From the IMG/VR virus record IMGVR_UViG_3300031223_000015, positions 1-43,037 of that record: a stretch of DNA of 43,037 nucleotides; one strand, written 5' to 3'. Every line of letters begins with the position of its first letter. Positions within the stretch are counted from its first letter, which is position 1. This DNA comes from a virus. The notes beneath the pieces were generated by a model that was not told the origin of the DNA, did not search any database, and worked only from the letters and a program-made list of their open reading frames with translations. The position numbers were made by a program, and so were the translations under genes. This document shows positions 1 through 6,060 of the stretch, in pieces.

Positions 1-1
1 A

Positions 2-556
2 TTATTCATGAGTTTCCCCTTGGCTTTCTTCTTCAGCCGCGTTCGTCAGGTATTGGGTGACGTCAGAGGGACTATATTGGTCGTAGTGGCTTTCGTCGTA
101 ATCCATTTGGTCGTCATCATCAATGGGTGCGTGATGACCTGCGAGGATGTAAAGTATTCGTTGCGCTGCGCCATAAGGGGTATTATCGTTGCAGTCCCAA
201 CCGCCACCGAACATATATTCCCAAGTTTGGTCACTACCGTCTATTCCGGATACATCTTCTGCGTATTGTACCCAGCCTGCTGAGTTGTTGAGTACGTCTA
301 ACGCGCCGTAGTCGCAGACTGGCCTGTCGGTAACAATGCCTTTAACAAAAGGCGCATGACCGATGGCACATCCTGCAGTTCCGCAGTTTATTAGGTTGTC
401 GTCGTCTGTATCGACTTGGCACACGTTTTTGTTGTTTTTTACGAACCTACCCATGTCAAAGAATTTGTAATCGTCGGGTAGATTGAACAAGTATTGTGCT
501 AGTAGTGCTAAATTATTTACTTTTAGTTTATTTACTTTTAGTTTGTATGTTCGCAT
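2..556 (-). CDS. CGTxxCxxG-motif early protein, paralogue 1 (184 aa)
   Basis: The function is unknown. Its central motif CGTAGCAIGHA matches CGTAACVCGYE and CGTDACICGFV in the proteins at 1993-2451 and 3253-3780, so the three look like a diverged paralogous family. Small phage proteins with a CGTxxCxxG core are common and uncharacterised as far as I know. The two motif cysteines could bind a metal, but that is inference. The second half is acidic, rich in D, Y and N. I chose the ATG at 556 because an AAGGAAG ribosome-binding site lies 8 bases upstream and the start overlaps the upstream stop as TAATG. An ATG 24 bases further upstream is possible but has a weaker site. It is the last complete gene of the leftward operon in this window. 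Confidence 0.75.
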   Translation of the reverse strand: MRTYKLKVNKLKVNNLALLAQYLFNLPDDYKFFDMGRFVKNNKNVCQVDTDDDNLINCGTAGCAIGHAPFVKGIVTDRPVCDYGALDVLNNSAGWVQYAEDVSGIDGSDQTWEYMFGGGWDCNDNTPYGAAQRILYILAGHHAPIDDDDQMDYDESHYDQYSPSDVTQYLTNAAEEESQGETHE

Positions 557-726
557 TAGATTTCTTCCTTCTTTTCCCATAAGTAGGTGTTGCCACCTTT
601 TACATATCCGCAGGGTTTATGCCCGTAGACATGTCCGAATTTGAGTAGCCTTTGCGTCATTGTTCTAGGCTTTATGCCCAGCTTTTTACTTAGCTCAGGG
701 GTTGATAGTTGTGTCGAATCTGTCAT
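556..726 (-). CDS. Small helix-turn-helix-like protein (56 aa)
   Basis: This is a small basic protein. A stretch running TPELSKKLGIKPRTMTQRLL reads as a helix-turn-helix (helix, turn at LGIKP, recognition helix), followed by a short C-terminal part with GYVKGGNTYLW that could form a wing. The size fits excisionase-like or MerR-like regulators that bind DNA, but I cannot assign a family. The start at 726 is preceded by GGAG at 6 bases spacing; in-frame ATGs at 738 and 759 have poorer sites. It is translationally coupled at both ends: ATGA with the small membrane protein upstream and TAATG with the gene downstream. It is the only obvious transcription-factor-like protein in the left operon, hence a candidate for the regulator that binds the palindromes found phage-wide. 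Confidence 0.65.
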   Translation of the reverse strand: MTDSTQLSTPELSKKLGIKPRTMTQRLLKFGHVYGHKPCGYVKGGNTYLWEKKEEI

Positions 727-842
727 GGTTTTCTCCATCTTTTTGATATCTGTTCGCAAAGTAGCAAGCCGCCTATTGTTAGGGCTATTAACACGATGCT
801 TAGTCCTGCTGTCATTAACACTAGTTGCAAGAATGAACCCAC
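723..842 (-). CDS. Tiny single-pass membrane protein (39 aa, GTG start)
   Basis: This short gene starts at GTG 842 with a perfect AAGGAG 8 bases upstream and stops in an ATGA overlap with the next gene. The product begins MGSFLQLVLMTAGLSIVL, continues as one hydrophobic helix of about 25 residues, and ends in the basic tail KRWRKP. That charge pattern predicts one membrane span with the C-terminus inside the cell. The role is unknown. Small early membrane proteins of phages may alter host membrane functions or block superinfection, but nothing here shows which. Tight coupling on both sides and the strong ribosome-binding site support a real gene. Confidence 0.65.
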   Translation of the reverse strand: MGSFLQLVLMTAGLSIVLIALTIGGLLLCEQISKRWRKP

Positions 843-1037
843 TTCGTTGTCTCCTTAATTAATGCCCCTTTGTCGCATTAGGCGGGGCAACCTAAATTAT
901 ACGGGATCTAAACCGCCTGCTTACACATTCAGCTTATCTGGTGTCCGTGCCTATGCGCTTAAACACAGGTGAGTGGCATACTGTGCAGGACGCCACTCGG
1001 GTACAACAGGGCTTCGCATGTGTCAGACGCACAGCCA
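843..1037 (-). other. Gap within the left operon, no convincing gene
   Basis: No reading frame with a good start is visible in this interval. On the minus strand it holds the perfect hairpin at 971-998 and a TATAAT hexamer (complement of about 892-897) without a recognisable -35 element. A GCCCC/GGGGC stem just upstream of the ribosome-binding site of the 39-aa gene could affect its translation. It is the only gap of this size in an otherwise overlapping operon, so it may hold an internal promoter or RNA processing site. Confidence 0.4.
971..998 (-). other. Perfect hairpin between early genes
   Basis: GAGTGGC and GCCACTC form a perfect 7-bp stem around a 14-base loop, just downstream of the 120-aa gene. 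No T-run follows on either strand, so it is not a classic terminator. It could be an mRNA-stabilising or processing structure. Confidence 0.45.
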
Positions 1038-1400
1038 CTATTTGTTGTTTTCTTTTTCAGCGATACGTGTGTTTAGTTCTATCGCTTTATTGAGTGCTTC
1101 GTGTTCTGCCACATCATTGCTTCTAACGAAGTCCATTTTGTATCCCGTTGGGTAGTGAGCTTTGAACTCTTCATGCCGGTCACTTCTGGTTCTTTTAATG
1201 ATACCTAAGTCGCCTAGCATGAAACCTTCATTTGAGCATAGGTGTGTTCCAAGGCAGGTTCCATCTTGTGCTATCAGCACGCCTTGGTTGAAGTTTCCAC
1301 CGTTATCGCCGCTGTTGTTAAAACCATAGATGGTCGGCAAGCTATTGACTGGCTTGTCGTCTGGGTTATGTATTGCAAATGCGGGGTTATGCTCGCTCAT
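1038..1400 (-). CDS. Hypothetical early protein (120 aa)
   Basis: I do not recognise this protein. It is soluble, with an N-terminal half rich in N, G and D and a C-terminal half that looks helical and charged (EHEALNKAIELNTRIAEKE), probably a short coiled coil. The start at 1400 has AAGGAG 9 bases upstream; the longer frame from 1421 lacks a good site. It overlaps the upstream gene by 14 bases, consistent with coupled translation in the leftward operon. Confidence 0.7.
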   Translation of the reverse strand: MSEHNPAFAIHNPDDKPVNSLPTIYGFNNSGDNGGNFNQGVLIAQDGTCLGTHLCSNEGFMLGDLGIIKRTRSDRHEEFKAHYPTGYKMDFVRSNDVAEHEALNKAIELNTRIAEKENNK

Positions 1401-1593
1401 CTGGTTTATCTCCTTGGTCATTTTTTCTAACGATGACTGTGGTTAACTTGGCATACTTGATCACGATTTCATCACGACCCTGCTTGTCCATTTCCATCGC
1501 AGCGATAGCAAAGAATGCTTCGCTTATTTCTTTTCTAAACTCGTGGGGTTTCATACCGTTTTCTCGTGCGAGTTGGGCGATGTCTTTATTCAT
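1387..1593 (-). CDS. Hypothetical early protein (68 aa)
   Basis: This small, predicted mostly helical protein begins MNKDIAQLARENGMKPHEF, a pattern loosely like a short helix-turn-helix (AQLARENGMKPHEFRKEI). I cannot assign a family. The start at 1593 is preceded by a GAGAGAG purine tract at suitable spacing; the longer frame from 1644 runs through a repetitive low-complexity stretch and is unlikely to be translated. Its end overlaps the next gene. Confidence 0.65.
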   Translation of the reverse strand: MNKDIAQLARENGMKPHEFRKEISEAFFAIAAMEMDKQGRDEIVIKYAKLTTVIVRKNDQGDKPDERA

Positions 1594-1606
1594 GGTTGAC
1601 TCTCTC

Positions 1607-1861
1607 TTAGTAGTTGCTTGGGTGGCTTGGGTGGCTGTGGTCAACGGGCAGTGTTGGTGCGAGTGTTGGTGCGAGTGTTAGCTGTAGCTTTATGCCGCAG
1701 TAGAAGAACTCGTGGTCCTTAATGTCGCCACCCCCTTCCATGATTTCTTGGGCTAGTTGGAGTACCGAGTCACCGTAATGACCGGCGTTTGAGGTTCTGT
1801 TTAGTGCGATGTAAATTGGTGGTGTCATTGTTGGTTGTGGTGGCATTATTGGCGCGTTCAT
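1607..1861 (-). CDS. Hypothetical early protein with repetitive C-terminus (84 aa)
   Basis: The protein is of unknown function. It has a proline-rich N-terminus (MNAPIMPPQPTMTPP), a middle section resembling a small fold (YIALNRTSNAGHYGDSVLQL), and a low-complexity tail made from two short tandem DNA repeats that encode LAPTLAPTLP and HPSHPS. The start at 1861 has an ideal AAGGAG 8 bases upstream. The repeats lie at about 1617-1680 and could vary in copy number between isolates. Confidence 0.65.
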   Translation of the reverse strand: MNAPIMPPQPTMTPPIYIALNRTSNAGHYGDSVLQLAQEIMEGGGDIKDHEFFYCGIKLQLTLAPTLAPTLPVDHSHPSHPSNY

Positions 1862-1873
1862 TGATAATTCTCC

Positions 1874-1993
1874 TTAATCTTTCGTTTTTTTTTCGTTGAA
1901 TATTGCGCGGCGGTGTTCGCATGTGACACACCGACTTCTTTGCGATAACTCGTGTACTTCTCTGTCACATTCGTAGCAGGTCGTCATAGGCAT
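1874..1993 (-). CDS. Tiny four-cysteine (zinc-finger-like) protein (39 aa)
   Basis: The gene starts at ATG 1993 in a TAATG overlap with the upstream gene, with GGAG 9 bases before it. The product has two CxxC pairs, C6-x2-C9 and C22-x2-C25, separated by 12 residues, which is the spacing of a small zinc-binding knuckle. The rest is highly charged and ends in a basic run (EKKTKD). Such tiny treble-clef or zinc-ribbon proteins are frequent in phage early operons and may bind nucleic acid or a host protein. The role here is unknown. An in-frame ATG at 1987 is an alternative start. Confidence 0.65.
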   Translation of the reverse strand: MPMTTCYECDREVHELSQRSRCVTCEHRRAIFNEKKTKD

Positions 1994-2451
1994 TAGAGTT
2001 TGCTCCTGACTAGTTCAAGGTAAGAAATGGCATCTTCCATGCTGGGTTTGGCGCGGGTTAGGTGCGGGTGCAAAAGTTCTTCGTCGCTGAACCTGCAACT
2101 GCATATTGCGCCCTGTTTTCGGCTCATATGATGCGAGTCATATATTGAAGCGCCTAGTTCGAAGCCCATCACTTCTAGCAATTCTTCGGCAACTGCGGCG
2201 CCACCTATGTCGATATTCTGCATTGCGTTTAGGGAATCTCCCGCACGTTCCATTGCTTCGTAGCCACAAACGCACGCGGCGGTGCCACATAGATGCGGAC
2301 GGTCGTCACTTTTTAGATGGGCAACGTAAGCACCCATTTCTAATTCGCTGTAGCCTGTCTCATTAGCCTTAACTAACGTCTCAATTAACTGGTCTACTAA
2401 GGCGGCTGGCTTTCTTTTGAAATCTATTGTGAATTCCTGTTCGACGTTCAT
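1993..2451 (-). CDS. CGTxxCxxG-motif early protein, paralogue 2 (152 aa)
   Basis: The core motif CGTAACVCGYEAM lies near residue 60, and the C-terminus runs FSDEELLHPHLTRAKPS then AISYLELVR. Both regions align with the protein at 3253-3780 (CGTDACICGFVAI; FTDEELTHKFL; PSFDCAIDYMQMVR), so these two are clear paralogues and the protein at 2-556 is a more distant one. The extra cysteines (CICS/CVCG) suggest metal binding, but no function is known to me. The start at 2451 has AGGAG 7 bases upstream and overlaps the stop of the clamp gene as ATGA. Confidence 0.8.
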   Translation of the reverse strand: MNVEQEFTIDFKRKPAALVDQLIETLVKANETGYSELEMGAYVAHLKSDDRPHLCGTAACVCGYEAMERAGDSLNAMQNIDIGGAAVAEELLEVMGFELGASIYDSHHMSRKQGAICSCRFSDEELLHPHLTRAKPSMEDAISYLELVRSKL

Positions 2452-3065
2452 AGGTCAACTCCTAAACGCATGGGCTGCACTACGTAAGTGATTTTTGCGA
2501 TGTCATCTGTGTGTCTCATCTTCACCACTACGCTGTCAGTGTCTCCACCGAATTGTAATTTGGTCATAGGAAGGGCGCGTCCCTCATGGAAGCATTTTAC
2601 GAACGTGCCAACGTCTTTCAGATAGTCACCGTTGAGTCCGATACCTTCATCGATTTCGGTCGTTCGATTATCTTTGGGTATAACGCGAGCCACATCTGGG
2701 TAGCGCCCTTCGATGACGCCAAACTTGAACTCGGTTGTGCCGTCTCGGTAGCCGTAAACGTTGCCATTGACATCTATGGATATTCTCAGTGATGTTTTGC
2801 TGCTTGCGCCGGATATAAACGCTTTGACAGAACTTCTATCTAAGATGACCGATACGTTATCATGGCATTCTTTGGTGAACCCGAACGCCGATGACATCTT
2901 GATGATAGCGAGTCGGCAACCATCAGTGGCGGTCAGTGACAACTCATTTTCAATTGCGTCTAGTTTGATACCATTGAGGTAATAGCGAACGTCATTTGTT
3001 GGCACTATGGTCAGTAATGCTTTGATTGATTGGAGTAGTGTTTTACTGCTTGTTATACTTGTCAT
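2448..3065 (-). CDS. Shortened DnaN-like sliding clamp (205 aa)
   Basis: This resembles the DNA polymerase III beta clamp, which tethers polymerase to DNA. Residues 25-32 read DVRYYLNG and 46-53 read ATDGCRLA, both hallmarks of beta-clamp domain II. EGRYPDVARVIP at 119-130 matches the domain II end (DGRFPDYRRVLP in E. coli, from memory), and YVVQPMRL at 194-201 matches the C-terminal YVVMPMRL that builds the partner-binding pocket. At 205 residues against about 366 for the bacterial clamp, domain I is absent, and what follows residue 130 looks like only the second half of domain III. It might form a ring of different subunit number, cap the host clamp, or compete for clamp partners. The start at 3065 is a plain ATG. 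It overlaps both neighbours by four bases. Confidence 0.8.
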   Translation of the reverse strand: MTSITSSKTLLQSIKALLTIVPTNDVRYYLNGIKLDAIENELSLTATDGCRLAIIKMSSAFGFTKECHDNVSVILDRSSVKAFISGASSKTSLRISIDVNGNVYGYRDGTTEFKFGVIEGRYPDVARVIPKDNRTTEIDEGIGLNGDYLKDVGTFVKCFHEGRALPMTKLQFGGDTDSVVVKMRHTDDIAKITYVVQPMRLGVDL

Positions 3066-3262
3066 TTGAAGTCCGCCATGATTATTTTATCTGCGATTTC
3101 GAACGCTACATTTGCGCCCGCTCTGGAGTGAAACACACCGACTATTCTTGCTCTGTCAGCGCGTCTTAACTTTTTGATTTCAGTCATCGCCCATTCGATG
3201 TTGCCGTTGCGGTGTGCGATGACAATTTCTTGGAGGGTGGTGTAGTTGACTCTTATGGACAT
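3062..3262 (-). CDS. Hypothetical early protein (66 aa)
   Basis: This is a small basic protein of unknown function, predicted mainly helical, containing EWAMTEIKKLRRADRARIVG. GGGGAG lies about 11 bases before the ATG at 3262. It overlaps the clamp gene at its 3' end (ATGA) and the paralogue-3 gene at its 5' end, so it is translated within the same coupled series. Being next to the clamp gene, it may work with it, but only position suggests that. Confidence 0.65.
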   Translation of the reverse strand: MSIRVNYTTLQEIVIAHRNGNIEWAMTEIKKLRRADRARIVGVFHSRAGANVAFEIADKIIMADFK

Positions 3263-3780
3263 GGGATTTCTATCTCCCCAACTATTTGTCTTACCATTTG
3301 CATGTAGTCAATAGCGCAGTCGAAGCTGGGTTCTATTTCATCGCCGTATGAGTCGTAGTTGCCAAGGAACTTATGCGTCAGCTCTTCGTCAGTGAAATAG
3401 CCTGATGTTACTGCGTTGCTGTATCGGTTTCTTGCACCTGATGCGTATATGCTGTTGGCTAGCGCGTTACCAAATACTTCATCTAAGTTGGTTGCTATTG
3501 CGACTGCGGCTCTGCTCAGTGGTACTTTATCTTGTACTTGTCCGAGTTCTTCTTCGTTGGCCTGTATGGCTACAAATCCACAGATACAAGCGTCAGTTCC
3601 ACACTCACTTCCTGGGCCGGTCAGTTTGTTTAATCTGGCTGCTGCTCCTGGGCTTGTTGTTATCCACGTTTGCATATTTAATTCGTTACTCGATGCTTTC
3701 GCGTCGAACATTGTTTGGATTAAGTTATCCAGCGTGTTCATGGCGGTTAGCACCTTGTGTTCGGTGTCTAGTTTATACAT
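3253..3780 (-). CDS. CGTxxCxxG-motif early protein, paralogue 3 (175 aa)
   Basis: This is the third member of the CGTxxCxxG family, with CGTDACICGFVAI in its middle. Its end (FTDEEL, PSFDCAIDYMQMVR) matches the protein at 1993-2451. No known activity can be read from it; the cysteines could hold a metal. I chose ATG 3780, which has GGAG at 7 bases and a TAATG overlap with the RadC-like gene upstream. The longer frame from 3867 runs deep into that gene and its extra residues look like shadow coding. Confidence 0.8.
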   Translation of the reverse strand: MYKLDTEHKVLTAMNTLDNLIQTMFDAKASSNELNMQTWITTSPGAAARLNKLTGPGSECGTDACICGFVAIQANEEELGQVQDKVPLSRAAVAIATNLDEVFGNALANSIYASGARNRYSNAVTSGYFTDEELTHKFLGNYDSYGDEIEPSFDCAIDYMQMVRQIVGEIEIPCP

Positions 3781-4244
3781 TACAGTACTCCGTGTTGGGC
3801 GAACGAGTAGTCGTTCCATGCCGAGACGATGATGTGGTCTTGGACGGTAATATCGAATAACCTGCACGCCGATTGGATGCGCATTGTTATCTGTTTATCT
3901 GCTTCGGATGGGGTGGTTGTCCCCGTTGGATGGTTGTGCGCAATTATTAGTTGATTTGCGCCAAGCTCTAGGCAACGACGAATAATCTCACGTGGGTATA
4001 CCGCCGCCGAGTTGATGGTTCCAGTGAACATTATCTCATCGTGGACTAGCTCCATTTGATTGTTCATAAACAACACTAGAAACTTTTCTTGATGGGCGTT
4101 TGCAATACGTAAACGTATGAGGTCAATCGCTGAGTCTGCGCTGTTTAGTTTGGTATCGAACAAGGGTTGCGCTTCTCTGATGAAGGCGATTGCTTGCTCT
4201 ACGATTGATGGGCTTGCCGTTGTCTGTTTGGCTAAATTTAGCAT
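3780..4244 (-). CDS. RadC-like JAB/MPN-domain protein (154 aa)
   Basis: The protein carries the JAMM metalloprotease-like signature of RadC proteins: HNHPTG at 103-108 followed by S113 and D116 (TPSEAD), with an upstream acidic partner in ELVHDEIMFTG (about 65-74). In chromosomal RadC this domain follows a helix-hairpin-helix domain; here only the JAB domain with a short helical lead is present, the short form often seen in mobile elements and phages. All metal-ligand positions are kept, so it is probably active as a zinc hydrolase, but the substrate of this family is not established. A GAGAGAG tract precedes the ATG at 4244. Its location among early genes suggests a host-takeover or defence-related role, which is inference. 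Confidence 0.85.
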   Translation of the reverse strand: MLNLAKQTTASPSIVEQAIAFIREAQPLFDTKLNSADSAIDLIRLRIANAHQEKFLVLFMNNQMELVHDEIMFTGTINSAAVYPREIIRRCLELGANQLIIAHNHPTGTTTPSEADKQITMRIQSACRLFDITVQDHIIVSAWNDYSFAQHGVL

Positions 4245-4275
4245 TGGTCTCTCTCTTTTCTGTGGAGGTATTTGC

Positions 4276-4701
4276 TTACCGTTTGTGGTTCGCTACGCGT
4301 GAACGCATAGCTCGTTTCATTGCGCCTTCTTCGCCGTAAGTCTTTTCGGAAAACGATTCACTTTGCCGTTTCCCTTTGTCGTTTTTCCACGATGCCCGCC
4401 ACGTTAATCGCTGTTGTCGGTATGTCACTCCGTTCATCGGCGATACTTTTTTAGTCGGTATGGGTGCGTCTTTCTTTTGTTCTAAACGTAATAAAACTGG
4501 CTCAAGTCGCTGTATTGCGTATTGGTAGATACTGATTTGTGCTTGTGCGTCTGCCAGCCATGCTTTGTTGTTGGTGAGGAATTGCTTTGTTTTTGTGATC
4601 AGGAAGGCGAGCTGTTCGTGTTGCATGTCTGCCATGTGCATCGACTCGTTTACTATGTCATCGATGGTTAACGTTGTTTCTTGCGAGTTTTTTTGCGTCA
4701 T
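4276..4701 (-). CDS. AP2-domain-like DNA-binding protein (141 aa)
   Basis: This is the first gene of the leftward operon. Residues 1-75 look helical (probable coiled coil, MADMQHEQLAFLITKTKQFL and RLEPVLLRLEQ). Residues 91-137 run GVTYRQQRLTWRASW, GKRQSESFS, then TYGEEGAMKRAMRSR. That order (GV, W-R-A-x-W, GKR, SFS, YG, basic helix) is the layout of an AP2/ERF-type DNA-binding domain, in particular the ApiAP2-like form. It probably binds DNA and could regulate the operon or be a remnant of a mobile nuclease. AAGGA lies 8 bases before ATG 4701. The operator-like repeats at 4769-4804 lie just upstream. Confidence 0.7.
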   Translation of the reverse strand: MTQKNSQETTLTIDDIVNESMHMADMQHEQLAFLITKTKQFLTNNKAWLADAQAQISIYQYAIQRLEPVLLRLEQKKDAPIPTKKVSPMNGVTYRQQRLTWRASWKNDKGKRQSESFSEKTYGEEGAMKRAMRSRVANHKR

Positions 4702-4768
4702 TGCGTGCGTCCTTCTCTGTTTAGGGCGTAATTTCTCTGCGTAGGGGCTAGTACATTACACCGTTAAA

Positions 4769-4804
4769 AAAGTATTAGCAATACTAATACTAGTACTAAT
4801 ACTT
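4769..4804 (-). promoter_or_regulatory. Operator-like repeat cluster and probable promoter of the left early operon
   Basis: On the plus strand AGTATTAG (4771-4778) and CTAATACT (4784-4791) form an inverted repeat with a 5-base loop, and ACTAATACT occurs at 4783-4791 and again at 4795-4803, exactly 12 bases apart. Read on the minus strand, TTAGTATTGCTAATACTTT has the same phasing as the late promoters (AGTAnTRCT, two bases, then a -10-like hexamer TACTTT, complement of 4769-4774). It lies about 70 bases upstream of the first gene of the operon. The -10 match is weak, so the promoter assignment is inferred from the shared motif. Confidence 0.55.
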
Positions 4805-4982
4805 ATAGTTTGTTAGCAGTTGAAATACACTGAAAATAGTCTGTAAATGCCAATATCAGGGTTGATTGCTGGTTTTTTATACTGACTTGTTAAATCTGTT
4901 AACAAACGACGTGAATTTGTGTAGAAACGTGAATAATGTCTTTAGGAATTTTATTGTGTCCATACAACCACTTTTATTTTCT

Positions 4983-5006
4983 ATCGACCGCCATTCTAGG
5001 GTCGAT
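4983..5006. other. Hairpin ATCGACC/GGTCGAT
   Basis: A perfect 7-bp stem (ATCGACC at 4983-4989, GGTCGAT at 5000-5006) encloses a 10-base loop. There is no T-run on either side and no gene next to it, so it is not a clear terminator. It could be a protein-binding palindrome. Confidence 0.35.
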
Positions 5007-5098
5007 GTTGGTCGTCTGTAGGCCAATGGAAATAAGGGGTTTGAGGTGTTGTCTAGTTTTGGGTAGAATATTGTCCTAGTTTGGCAATAAGCGTGTAA

Positions 5099-5341
5099 CC
5101 CATATAGTACGTGGGTTGTAGCTAACGTGTCCTACTTGTCCTTACTAATTTCTAATTGGCTAGGTAAATAAAAAATAGCACTATACGTTTTTTCTATAGG
5201 GAGATAGTATAAAATATAGTTGGACAAGTCGGACACATCGCTTGTAGCCCATATATGACGGGGCTTGTAGCCGATTTGAATCCGTGGACGCCCTTGGACG
5301 AAAAACCTGAAACCCTTATAGGACGTGGGCTGTGGGTGTCC
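5099..5341. repeat. Three imperfect direct repeats, about 23-25 bases each
   Basis: The copies start at 5099, 5248 and 5313 and share the pattern CCCwTATA-k-k-ACGkGGsyTGT. The first two continue into TTGTAGC, and the third runs into GTGTCC. Together with the inverted repeat at 5127-5236 they make an iteron-like arrangement around an AT-rich stretch. The function is unknown. Confidence 0.5.
5127..5236. repeat. 15-bp inverted repeat flanking an 80-bp AT-rich core (origin candidate)
   Basis: GTGTCCTACTTGTCC at 5127-5141 and GGACAAGTCGGACAC at 5222-5236 are inverted copies with one mismatch. The 80 bases between them are strongly AT-rich and include TATAG, TATAAAATATAG and A/T runs. Such a layout suits an origin unwinding region flanked by initiator sites, but no initiator gene is in the window to support it. 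Confidence 0.45.
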
Positions 5342-5880
5342 GACCTCCCAAGGACACCACGGTCGCCACTGTACAAGAAACACACGATTCGAAGGGTTGT
5401 ACTTTATGCAATGCTAATGCCAATCACGCATGTTAAAATATTGTTACAGGTGCGACCAGTGATAAGAGTATCAGTTCACTGGACGGTACAGTTGGGCGCT
5501 CGTTAGCGTTAGCTCATAACGTTTACCTCGCATTGGTTAGTTGGTGGAATACGATAGCAGTTTATTGACTTACTCAGGTCACTTCACAAAGGTCGTCTAG
5601 TTTATAGCCATTACGGGCTTACAATATGCAGGTGTCTCACTTCCTACACTATTGAACCTTAGTTAAATTGGAGTGGTGTTTGAGCGTTTTCGTTTGAGCG
5701 TTTACATATTGCACGGATTAATTCTAAACGGGTCATGGTCTGGTTTCCTCTGTTGGGGTTACGTTGTAGGATGTCACTCGGCACCTCATATACTTCACAA
5801 GGTCGTCAATCAACACATCTCAATCGACGCATCACATTTTGCATATCAACAATCGACGAATAACAAATAACAAAGAACAG

Positions 5881-5922
5881 TCTCATGTCTCATGTCTCAT
5901 GTCTCATGTCTCATGTCTCATG
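5881..5922. repeat. Tandem repeat (TCTCATG)x6
   Basis: Six perfect copies of the 7-bp unit TCTCATG run end to end, followed by CGTCC. No reading frame of quality crosses it. The identity of the copies suggests recent slippage or a functional iteron. Confidence 0.85.
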
Positions 5923-6060
5923 CGTCCTCGGTGGTAGATGATTACTGAGATGGTGGGCGGTTGCTTTTGCTTTCGGATCCAATCTGGCAGAATTGTGGGC
6001 TATGGGTGTTGTGGTGTATATGTTATGGGGAGAGTTTAAAAGAAAAGCTAACCAAGAAGG

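Larger units (their letters stand above)
4702..6060. other. 1.36-kb region without a credible gene: control region or origin candidate
   Basis: No frame here has a good ribosome-binding site, family resemblance or neighbour coupling; the frames of 60-100 codons have odd composition. What it does hold is a cluster of CTAATACT repeats at 4769-4804, a hairpin at 4983-5006, an imperfect duplication of TTGTCTAGTTTTGG / TTGTCCTAGTTTGG near 5049-5084, an inverted repeat at 5127-5236 with an AT-rich centre, three longer direct repeats at 5099-5341, and a 7-bp tandem repeat at 5881-5922. It separates the two minus-strand operons. A replication origin, a transcriptional control region, or decayed DNA are all possible. 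Confidence 0.5.

Noticed and set aside
843-1037. Possible phage tRNA in the gap of the left operon
   Set aside because: GC-rich stems and a TTTAGAT stretch suggested a T arm, but no consistent cloverleaf could be drawn.
3780-3867. N-terminal extension of paralogue 3
   Set aside because: It lies inside the RadC-like gene and has no start signal; the TAATG-coupled ATG at 3780 is better.
5255-5506. Plus-strand frame of 83 codons in the non-coding region
   Set aside because: It has no ribosome-binding site and odd composition, and it overlaps the direct and inverted repeats; likely chance.
5881-5922. Tandem repeat considered as a CRISPR array
   Set aside because: The units are 7 bases with no spacers; it is a simple tandem repeat.
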